Source: CAYOLL01 sp964404765 [NCBI: uncultured Gemmatimonadota bacterium] (GTDB taxonomy: Bacteria > 4572-55). From it: a stretch of 22,985 bases of DNA. A program made the position numbers and the translations under genes. The notes under the pieces are model-generated. The model saw only the letters and a list, made by a program, of their open reading frames with translations, was not told the origin of the DNA and ran no database searches. Shown one piece after another: positions 8,623 to 15,064 of the stretch; position 1 is the stretch's first letter, and each line of letters starts with the position of its first letter. The DNA lies in NCBI GenBank assembly GCA_964404765.1, contig CAYOLL010000097.1, positions 1-22,985 on the forward strand, in the 5' to 3' direction.

Positions 8623-9486
8623 TCATTTTTTTTCTTCGCCCGTGCATTTTTTATATTTAAGCAGACAGGGCTTGCGGCGGCGATAATACGTGGCCTTCGA
8701 GCAGCCAAACTGCCGCTCAAAAAATTCCGAAGAATCCTCGTCGCTTTTCAACCAGTCCAGGCGGTCGCCAAATTCGGGAATTTCATCAAACAACTTCGCC
8801 TGATCGTACAAAATAATATCAAAGCACACGACGCCGGCCAGCCGCAGACATTCCGCCGCCCGCAGCCGAATGTGCATTCGGACGGACATTTCCGCCAACT
8901 GCTTTTGGATACGCGTTTCCGTAGCCAAATCCTGCCCGTGAATTTCATGAATGACGTTTTTGGCGCTTTCGATCAAATAGGTCGGGAAGGCAAAAAAGCT
9001 CTGCGGATTGCCCCATCTGCCCATATTGTCGGTCAAACGGTCAAACACGGCATCAAGCTGCGTATCGCTGTAGACCGGATAGTTATTGCGAATCCAGCCT
9101 TTGACATAGTCATCGTGCTGCAGAGTCAGAAAACCGAAATACTTCTTATCGCCCTGCTGTCCGCGCCAAAAATAGTAAACCTGTTCCACCCAATCGATTA
9201 GCCGGGTCTGGGTGTTTTCCCATTTCTCTTTCTCGAAAAGATGCTCATGCAGATAATCCAGCGCGGCTGTTCGTTCCTGTTGCATGAACGTATGCAGCAC
9301 GTAGGCCACAAATTGATCCACCTGATGCGGGTCAATGCGTCGGCGCTTGGGATCGGGGTCGCGCAGGGACATGATTTTTGGCGTCTGAACAACGATGGGT
9401 TTCATCACCTGAACGAATTCAGTCCAGGCGTCGTTATCGCCATTGGCGGCGCGTTTGATGAGGTTGAGGAGGTCTAAGGAAGTCAT
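8623..9486 (-). CDS. Divergent sigma-factor-like protein with C-terminal helix-turn-helix
   Basis: 287 residues from the ATG at 9486 (a GTG at 9501 is possible; neither has a clear Shine-Dalgarno). The start, LLNLIKRAANGDNDAWTEFVQVMKP, follows the pattern at the beginning of sigma-70 region 2 in ECF factors. The end, SSEFFERQFGCSKATYYRRRKPCLLKYK, reads as a helix-turn-helix like sigma region 4. The 150 residues between are aromatic-rich and unlike the usual short ECF linker, so the protein is longer than a standard ECF factor (about 180-200). The possible anti-sigma gene at 7242-7910 follows on the same strand. Whether it truly binds RNA polymerase cannot be seen; a plain DNA-binding regulator is the alternative. 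Confidence 0.6.
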   Translation of the reverse strand: MTSLDLLNLIKRAANGDNDAWTEFVQVMKPIVVQTPKIMSLRDPDPKRRRIDPHQVDQFVAYVLHTFMQQERTAALDYLHEHLFEKEKWENTQTRLIDWVEQVYYFWRGQQGDKKYFGFLTLQHDDYVKGWIRNNYPVYSDTQLDAVFDRLTDNMGRWGNPQSFFAFPTYLIESAKNVIHEIHGQDLATETRIQKQLAEMSVRMHIRLRAAECLRLAGVVCFDIILYDQAKLFDEIPEFGDRLDWLKSDEDSSEFFERQFGCSKATYYRRRKPCLLKYKKCTGEEKK

Positions 9487-9573
9487 TTTGGATTGGCGCA
9501 CTGTGCCCTATTCGGTGTTTGGAATTTGTGGAGTTATCGTAACTTCTCGATAACCGTTGGCTGTTCGCCGTTT

Positions 9574-10434
9574 CTAAAATTTGAAAAGTCCCGACGTATA
9601 GCTTTCGATCTGCCGGACGGCAATCTGAAAATATTCGGGATCCATTTCGAAACCGACAAAGTTGACGCCAAGTGTGTGGCAAGCTACCGCCGCGCTGCCA
9701 ATGCCCAAAAACGGGTCCAGCACGGTCATGCCCGGCTTGACGCCATGCAGTTTGGCGCACATTTCCACCAGACGGGGCGGAAAGCTGGCCGGATGCGGCC
9801 GATCCTTGGCCCGCTCCTGAATAGTGGCGTAGGGGATGAACCAGGTGTTGCCACGGCAGCGCCGGTCACTTTTTGCGCCGGCCCAGCGAGCGACGTTGGT
9901 CTTATCTTTGTAAGGCACGCCGATGGCTAAGCGGTCAAGAGGCACGGCGCCGGTTTTGGTAAAGTGGAAGATAAACTCATGGCAATCATTGACATAGCGG
10001 GCGCTGTTAATCGGCTTGTAGTGGCCGACACTAAGCGCAGTTGTGTTGCCGTAGCTGCTGTTTTCGATATAGATGGATTTGATCCAGTGCAAGGTGTTTT
10101 GCAGCGCAAAGTGGGCGCGCATAATCTGTAGCGCGTCGAACGGCCCCCACGGGTCGGACGGCTTGCCCCCGATGTTCAGAAAGAACGAGCCGTCATCTTT
10201 TAACACCCGTTTGACCGCCACCGCCCACTCGTCCAACCACTTTAGGTAATGCTCGCGGGAAATCGTATCGTCATAGTCAGAATATTTTATCCCAATGTTA
10301 TACGGCGGCGAGGTCACGACCGTGTCGATGCTCTGCGGCTGAAGCTGCGCATTCATTCCGGCCACGCAGTCATGCTGATATAGCTTGAAATTAAAGGCTG
10401 AAAAATCGAATTGACGCGAAAGGATTTCAGGCAT
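9574..10434 (-). CDS. DNA methyltransferase, beta-class (N6-adenine or N4-cytosine)
   Basis: Transfers a methyl group from S-adenosylmethionine to the exocyclic amine of a DNA base. The catalytic motif IV is TSPPYN (about residues 41-46). The AdoMet motif I is near the C-terminus (VLDPFLGIGSAAVACHTLG, followed by FVGFEMD). This IV-before-I order defines the beta class. The ATG at 10434 overlaps the stop of the upstream gene by eight bases, suggesting translational coupling, with GGAAAG about ten bases upstream; a TTG at 10452 would add six residues. No restriction endonuclease is adjacent, so it is probably an orphan methylase. Target sequence unknown; N4-C versus N6-A is not resolved by this motif. 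Confidence 0.9.
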   Translation of the reverse strand: MPEILSRQFDFSAFNFKLYQHDCVAGMNAQLQPQSIDTVVTSPPYNIGIKYSDYDDTISREHYLKWLDEWAVAVKRVLKDDGSFFLNIGGKPSDPWGPFDALQIMRAHFALQNTLHWIKSIYIENSSYGNTTALSVGHYKPINSARYVNDCHEFIFHFTKTGAVPLDRLAIGVPYKDKTNVARWAGAKSDRRCRGNTWFIPYATIQERAKDRPHPASFPPRLVEMCAKLHGVKPGMTVLDPFLGIGSAAVACHTLGVNFVGFEMDPEYFQIAVRQIESYTSGLFKF

Positions 10435-10909
10435 ATTCAGGATGCTTTCCAATAAATTTGTGCAGGCCGTTCATGGCTTGACCTCGAATTTTATTTTGCA
10501 ACAGAGGCGTCCAGCCAAGCAGTTTGCCGGTCGGGCCCAAGGCCATGCCGGCCCAGGCCCACAAGTCAAACGCATCGCGATGGTGATAGATCAGGCCGTC
10601 TTTAAACACGAATTCCGCGTCGATTCTGTTGTGGACTTTGCGCCCGGTTTTGGAGAAAGTATAAATCGCTTCCCAATGACAACTGCCGCTGCCGTCATCC
10701 GCCGTCACCGCGGAAAATGTCAACTGCAAATCGCGGCTGGCCGAACACAGCATGTGCCACATGGCCCGAACCTGCTTGCCGTCCAGATCGGTAAACGCCG
10801 CATCGGAAAATTGCGCCTGTGGATGATAACAAGCGTTCATCGCCGTATAGTCAACTTTTTGAAAAGCCGTATAAAATCGTTCGATCAATACAACATTGGG
10901 ATGTTTCAT
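10427..10909 (-). CDS. NTF2-like/SnoaL-like domain protein
   Basis: 160 residues forming a single small cone-shaped fold typical of the NTF2/SnoaL superfamily. The pattern is a helix pair at the start (NVVLIERFYTAFQKVDYTAMNACYHPQA), then F-x-D, W, and repeated beta-strands with H-R/H-W residues (GSCHWEAIYTFSKTGRKVHN). Family members bind small hydrophobic ligands or act as simple isomerases or cyclases, and many are uncharacterised; no substrate can be named. It lies 68 bases after the radical-SAM gene and overlaps the methyltransferase start, so the three are probably one transcript. The short gap carries repeated CAGCTTTCAGTTTTCAG-like bits. Confidence 0.75.
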   Translation of the reverse strand: MKHPNVVLIERFYTAFQKVDYTAMNACYHPQAQFSDAAFTDLDGKQVRAMWHMLCSASRDLQLTFSAVTADDGSGSCHWEAIYTFSKTGRKVHNRIDAEFVFKDGLIYHHRDAFDLWAWAGMALGPTGKLLGWTPLLQNKIRGQAMNGLHKFIGKHPEYA

Positions 10910-10977
10910 CAGGCAAGCTCCAATCAGTTTTCAGCTTTCAGTTTTCAGCCTAACAGCCTTCAGTCTAACCACCTATT

Positions 10978-12387
10978 TTAAATCCGAGCAAACTGCTCGT
11001 CGGTGGGCTCTGCTCAGCAGTACCACGGCTCCGTCAGATATGGAATTGTGGCTCGCGCCGGACGGTCTTTCTCTGCCGCAAATAATGGCCGGTCCTCTCC
11101 GCTCACATCGTTCAGACATTGCCAGATTGCCGCAAACATCTGCCGCCGGCTCAGTTGCGCCGCGGCAGAACCGACCAGCGCCAATAAGGCGGCATTCAAA
11201 TCATCCACCCGTTTATCTTCATGTTGCCAGGGATAGATCAGCTTTTCCGAATCAAACGGCGCAAGATGCGGTTGCAGATCGGCCAACTCCAGCAAGCGCG
11301 AGCCTGCCGGAATCAACAGCCGGATGGCCAATTGAATCGGCGTTACATTTTCGATCAAATCCAGTTCGGCCAATAGCGTCAGCAATTGACGATAGCTTTC
11401 CAGCGTTGTCCAGGGCGTAAACGGTACAAAAGTCGGATTCAGCGCCAGATCCAGCCGGGCGCACAGTTCGACCGCGTGGATGAAATCGGCCCGGCTATGG
11501 CCTTTGTCCAATATGGCCAACACCCGGTCGTCAACCGACTCCACCGCGGTGGTGATGAGGGCGCAGCCGGTCGCTTTTAGAATCGGCAGAAGTTTTTGCT
11601 GCGCCAGAAGATGTTCGACCTTGATCGTCACATCATACGTCAAGTCCGGGAACGCCGCATGGAGCTTCTGCGCCAATGGGATCGCATGACCCGGCCCGTT
11701 AAAAAAATCGGGATCGCCAAAGGTGATATGCTCCGCGCCGGTTTCGACCTGCTGCCGGATATCGGCCAGAACCACGTCTGCCGGGATCACCCGAAAATGG
11801 CCGTTGTAGACCGGCACAACCGGACAATGCCGGCACAGATGTTTGCAGCCGCGCGAGGCTTCAACGTAGCCGACTTTTTTGGGCGCGCGTCCGATCTCAA
11901 TAAATTGCGCGTATCGCGCCAAATCCGGCAGATCAAAGCGATCCGGGGTGATGAAAACCTGCTTTTCCAACGAGATCAGCGGCTCGACCTGCGACCTGTT
12001 TGATTTATCTTCAGTCAAGCGATTTGCAACGTCAACCAACCCGGCCTCAAACTCGCCGCCCAGCGCCGCCTGCACACCCAACCCGCGCAAATAGTGCGCA
12101 TTCATCGGCGCATACAAACCGTAGCAGATCAGATAAGCGTTGGGATTAAGCGCTTGGACACGCCGGATCAGCGGAGCCGCCAGACGGGTCGCCGTATGCA
12201 TCGGCAAATAAAACGCAATGGCATCGGCCTCGCGGACTGCCGATTCCGGAAAAGCGTCAATCGCCACATCGACGCAGACAACCCGATGACCGGCCCGCCG
12301 CAGCCAAGCCGCCGGCGAAGCCAGGCCAAACGGCTGCCGGCCCAGCTCATACGTGGAAATGAGGAGAATATTCGATCCTTCAAACAT
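10978..12387 (-). CDS. B12-binding-type radical SAM selenoprotein, CUAEP-tail family (in-frame TGA as Sec)
   Basis: Radical-SAM enzymes use a [4Fe-4S] cluster and AdoMet for radical chemistry. The N-terminal 130 residues look like a cobalamin-binding Rossmann region (NILLISTYELG to GGEFEAGL). The cluster motif C-x3-C-x2-C is GCKHLCRHC (C181, C185, C188). A normal reading stops at TGA 11014-11016 after EPWYC. The frame continues as A-E-P-T-D-E-Q-F-A-R-I to TAA at 10978-10980, giving C-U-A-E-P. From memory, this is the signature of a radical-SAM family annotated as ending in CUAEP or CCAEP. A SECIS-like hairpin follows the TGA. That makes about 469 residues, with Sec at 458. The ATG at 12387 was chosen over an upstream TTG at 12405. 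Substrate unknown. If TGA is a true stop, the protein simply ends at Cys 457. Confidence 0.85.
10985..10999 (-). promoter_or_regulatory. Candidate bacterial SECIS element
   Basis: On the minus-strand transcript, CGAGCA-GUU-UGCUCG forms a perfect 6-bp stem with G as the first loop base. The loop begins 20 bases after the UGA. Published descriptions of bacterial SECIS elements require a short upper stem and a guanosine early in the apical loop at roughly this distance. It lies inside the extended coding frame, as bacterial SECIS elements do. Confidence 0.7.
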
Positions 12388-12423
12388 GATCACACCCACG
12401 GACAAAAAATGAGCTTACTCTAA

Positions 12424-12646
12424 AAACCACGAAGCAATGAGCATAACATAACATGGATAGACAGGATGCACAGGATGGAAAGGCAATATTGAGTTGACTC
12501 TAAAAATCACTAAGTACACGGAAAATGAAAATTCATAACGCTATCATTTTGGCTCTTATTGCGACAAGGGTTTGAAGATGCCGGTTCCATGCGCCTCTTT
12601 GTTTATCCTGTCCATCCTGTTTATCCATGTAAATAAAAGTTTAAAC
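12424..12646. repeat. Non-coding duplicated unit, copy 1 (empty site)
   Basis: Holds ACCACGAAGCAATGAGCAT, then CATGGATAGACAGGATGCAC, GGCAATATTGAG, and a 90-base stretch (AACGCTATCATTTTGGCTC... ending GATGCCGG), then TTTATCCTGTCCATCCTG. All of it recurs in the same order at 12648-13171. The CAGGATG / CATCCTG parts are inverse to each other and can form a long stem. No gene is seen here. Confidence 0.75.
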
Positions 12647-12647
12647 G

Positions 12648-13171
12648 AACCACAAAGCAATGAACATGGATAGACAAGATACACAGGATGAAAAGGCAAT
12701 AGACATCTTTCCAATTAAATTTGAAAGGAATCTGTGCTTTTTTTTGCCCCGTAGGGGCAAGCCGTTTGTAGAAAAATACGCAAAAACATAGCTGTGATAA
12801 GCCCCATCGGGGCGAACCGTGATGTATGACCGGTGTCGTCGCGATTAAACGGGCCGCCCCGATGGGGCTATTCGCGGTTCTGTTGGGTTCGCTTTTCTAC
12901 AAACGGACCGCCCCGTTGGGGCTAAAAGCTGCGTCGCGACCGGATTTATTTTGGAAAGATGTCTAATATAAGTCTACTCTAAAAACCACTAAATACACGG
13001 AAAATGAAAATTCATAACGCTATCATTTTGGCTCTTATTGCGACAAGGGTTTGAAGATGCCGGATAAAAGCATTCCCGCTTGACAACGCTTTCACTTTCA
13101 TAAACATGTTCCATGCGCCTCTTTGTTTATCCTGTCCATCCTGTTTATCCATGTAAATAAAAATTTAAACG
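12648..13171. repeat. Non-coding duplicated unit, copy 2, interrupted by MITE copy 2
   Basis: Repeats the unit at 12424-12646, with two insertions: the MITE at 12701-12964, and 45 bases at 13064-13108 between GATGCCGG and TTCCATGCGCC. It ends three bases before the cas6 stop codon. No gene is visible; a 120-codon frame (13123-13485) is mostly the complement of cas6. Confidence 0.75.
12701..12964. mobile_element. MITE-like element, copy 2, AAT target duplication
   Basis: 264 bp bounded by AGACATCTTTCC and GGAAAGATGTCT, a perfect 12-bp terminal inverted repeat. AAT stands on both sides (12698-12700 and 12965-12967), while the duplicated unit at 12424-12646 has a single AAT (12485-12487) at the matching place, so the empty site is visible in the same window. 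Four internal GGGGC/GCCCC palindromes match copy 1 at 3277-3552. It encodes no protein. Confidence 0.85.
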
Positions 13172-13173
13172 GT

Positions 13174-13968
13174 TTACACCCTGCCGGGTGCCGCGGGCTC
13201 CCGCTCCAGCTCTATCATGCCGCAGCCTTGCGCGGTGTGCTCGCCCAGGCCGCAGTCGTAGGCTGTTTGGATCAAAGCCGGCGGCCCGGACAGCGTAAAC
13301 GGCGCCATAATGCCTACCAGCGTCGTCTGTTCCGCCTGTCCGCCTTTAATCGTCAGCGTCTTGGTCAGCCGGTCATGCTTGGCCTTATAGCGCGGCGAGA
13401 TTTCCAGATGCAGCGCGCCGGTAATCTTTTCATCGGTCAGCAACTCATGCTTGGCTTGCAGATTTTTCGTAATCGCCTCGTCTAAACGGGGGCCGTCCTC
13501 TTTGAGATATTCGATGCTGCGATCATCCCGCTGCGTGGAAAATATAAATGGCGACAGACAGGTAAAGCGCATGGAAGGGCCAAAAACCGGCGGCGGCAGT
13601 GTCTCCACCGTCAGAATACGGAAACGCTCCTGATGCACCCGCACTCCGCCGGCTTCGAAAAAACCGGTCACCAGATTTTGCAGGAAAGCGTCTAACGGCG
13701 AGCTGATAAACCAGTCCAGCGTCGGGCTGTCGATAATATGAAAGGCCGGCTGCCGCGGATCGGACCGCCGTTTGGCCGCATACAGCCAGGAAAAAGTGAA
13801 GGGTTTGTAGCGGCGCTTTTCGCCCCGATAACCGTCGGTGTGCAGAAAAGTGGCGTAATCCGGATCGCTTTTGGCCAGCAGATTATAAATCGCGCTGGAC
13901 AGCGGATAATGGGTATCGCGCGGCAGATAGGTGCCCGGTCGGCATTCCAAAGTCAGTTTAAGACGCAT
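13174..13968 (-). CDS. cas6: CRISPR endoribonuclease Cas6
   Basis: Cas6 cuts the repeat in precursor crRNA to make guides. 264 residues with a RAMP/ferredoxin-like architecture: N-terminal strand MRLKLTLECRPGTYLPRD, and the C-terminal glycine-rich loop GLGEHTAQGCGMIELE (the usual G-x-G-x5-G-x-G pattern). An early histidine (H20, or H43 in FLHTDGYRG) is the plausible general base; I cannot say which. Base composition is GC-rich like the rest of the chromosome and unlike the AT-rich cas operon that starts about 1.1 kb away on the other strand, so it probably belongs to the older system. No array lies beside it in the window. Only a weak ribosome site is visible upstream. Confidence 0.85.
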   Translation of the reverse strand: MRLKLTLECRPGTYLPRDTHYPLSSAIYNLLAKSDPDYATFLHTDGYRGEKRRYKPFTFSWLYAAKRRSDPRQPAFHIIDSPTLDWFISSPLDAFLQNLVTGFFEAGGVRVHQERFRILTVETLPPPVFGPSMRFTCLSPFIFSTQRDDRSIEYLKEDGPRLDEAITKNLQAKHELLTDEKITGALHLEISPRYKAKHDRLTKTLTIKGGQAEQTTLVGIMAPFTLSGPPALIQTAYDCGLGEHTAQGCGMIELEREPAAPGRV

Positions 13969-14059
13969 ATTTTTTTACTCGTTAGAGAGGGCTGCAATCC
14001 TGAAAAATGATGACCGCCACAAGGTATGAAACCACATCCTTTTTGTCACGGAAAATGTC

Positions 14060-14490
14060 GGTGCGAGAAGGTTCTAATTGTGGCCAAAGTTTTCAGAACA
14101 ATTATATTGTCCCCGTCGCTAGCAATACCAAAATAACAGCAGATTTTGACCGGGATAGAATTTTAACCTGAATAATTCATAAACGCAAAAGACGCAAGAG
14201 ACGCGAAGAACACAATCGTTTGATTTGCCTGAGGATAGCCGCACTGACGACTATCGGATAGAGCGCCGACTCAGTTTTCAGATATAAACTTCTATCTTGC
14301 GTCTGTAGCGTCGTTTGCGCCGCTTGCGTTAAGTTTTATGAATAATTCAGGTTAAGATGATCAGTGATGTCCATACCGCGTATTTCCGCCAAATTTCCGG
14401 TTTTAATCCCTTATCGTTTCAAATGCGCGTGGCCGATTCCGGCTATGCGCTGGTTTTGTTTGCCCGCCCCAATTCTATAGAAAGCGCAAC
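14060..14490. repeat. Left copy of tandem duplication: regulator-gene tail, promoter and cas3 start
   Basis: Sequence from about 14060 (GGTTCTAAT...GCCAAA) to 14460 matches about 14768-14975 in order. It covers the end of the small HTH gene, the spacer (TTGACCGGG / ATGACCGGGG) and the cas3 start. The core TATCGTTTCAAATGCGCGTG onward is 48 bases with one mismatch (14412-14459 versus 14921-14968). The left copy additionally holds the inverted-repeat element at 14163-14355. The duplication junction fuses the cas3 fragment directly to the HTH gene start. Confidence 0.7.
14163..14355. mobile_element. 193-bp inverted-repeat element (MITE-like)
   Basis: The ends TTAACCTGAATAATTCAT and ATGAATAATTCAGGTTAA are inverse with one mismatch. 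The next 30 bases (GCAAAAGACGCAAGAGACGC against GCGTCGTTTGCGCCGCTTGCG) are loosely inverse as well. It is absent from the right copy of the duplication, so it inserted after, or only in, one copy. No coding capacity. Confidence 0.65.
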
Positions 14491-14494
14491 ATGA
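14357..14494 (+). pseudogene. cas3 5' fragment 1
   Basis: 45 codons reading MISDVHTAYFRQISGFNPL, then SFQMRVADSGYALVLFARP, then a stop. The pattern F-R-x-(I/L)-S-G-F-x-P-L-x-F-Q upstream of where a Walker A should come is typical of the start of Cas3 helicases. The Walker A itself is lost; the frame ends in unrelated residues and overlaps the next ATG by four bases (ATGA). Its GC-rich coding style matches the chromosome, not the active cas3 at 15065. Confidence 0.65.
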
Positions 14495-14778
14495 AAGACC
14501 ACAAGAAAACGCAGCGTCAACTTGAAATCATGAGTTTTATCGCTATGCACCCAAAGGGCGTAACTATTCGGGAATTGGTTGAGGCGTTTGCGGTTTCGGA
14601 GCGAACGATCCGACGCTATTTGGCTGAACTCAAGGACAGTTGGCTTGATTTCCTTTCCATGACGGCAGCAAATCCGGATAAAGCGCTTGGTTGGGTTTTG
14701 AAATATTACAAAGAGTGCCCTGAAGCGCGGGACCTGCCGGAGTTCCGACAAAATGGAGAGGTTTTGAGAATGTTCTAA
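14491..14778 (+). CDS. Small helix-turn-helix protein (DeoR/WYL-type N-terminal domain only)
   Basis: 95 residues. It starts MKDHKKTQRQLEIMSFIAMH and continues GVTIRELVEAFAVSERTIRRYLAEL, a clear winged HTH of the DeoR/HTH_11 kind found at the N-terminus of WYL-domain regulators. The remaining 45 residues carry no WYL or other effector domain. WYL regulators are common next to cas operons, so this could be a shortened local regulator or a relic. It lies between the two cas3 fragments, and its 3' end is part of the tandem duplication. Function as a repressor of cas genes is inference. Confidence 0.6.
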   Translation: MKDHKKTQRQLEIMSFIAMHPKGVTIRELVEAFAVSERTIRRYLAELKDSWLDFLSMTAANPDKALGWVLKYYKECPEARDLPEFRQNGEVLRMF

Positions 14779-14859
14779 TCCTTGCCAAAATTCGGGAAGC
14801 GTTTATATTGAGAGTGTTGATGTTGTTGTTGCAAAGCAGAAGCATGACCGGGGTCAAAT

Positions 14860-15021
14860 ATGAAAATGTTCAGCGAGATGTATCCCACGTTTTTCCGCCA
14901 TTTATCCGGCTTTAATCTCATATCGTTTCAAATGCGCGTGGCCGATTCCGGCTATGCGGTGGTTTTGTACGTCCTGCCCGGCTCTGGCAAGACTTGGGCT
15001 GCGCTATGTGTGTTTTTGTAA
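14860..15021 (+). pseudogene. cas3 5' fragment 2, ends just after Walker A
   Basis: 53 codons: MKMFSEMYPTFFRHLSGFNL, then ISFQMRVADSGYAVVLYVLP and GSGKTWAAL, then a few unrelated residues and TAA. It shares the N-terminal pattern of fragment 1 and retains the Walker A lysine (PGSGKT). It is not homologous in sequence to the start of the intact cas3 at 15065, so it represents a different Cas3. GC-rich coding ends at about 15006, where AT-rich sequence begins. This is the left edge of the imported operon. Confidence 0.72.
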
Positions 15022-15043
15022 ACCTCAATAACTACGCTATAAT
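15016..15043 (+). promoter_or_regulatory. Predicted sigma-70 promoter of the type I-D-like operon
   Basis: TATAAT at 15038-15043 with TTGTAA at 15016-15021 as a weak -35 box, spaced 16 bases. It lies 22 bases before the cas3 ATG, just past the composition break, so the operon could have brought its own promoter. Confidence 0.45.
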
Positions 15044-15064
15044 TCAAAAGTAAGTGAGGAAATA

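Noticed and set aside
9533-9554. GTTATCG / CGATAAC hairpin after the methyltransferase gene as a terminator
   Set aside because: A 7-bp stem without a following T-tract on the minus strand; not strong enough to list.
12424-13171. Direct repeats next to cas6 as a possible CRISPR array
   Set aside because: Only two large copies with near-identical content; there are no short repeats with unique spacers.
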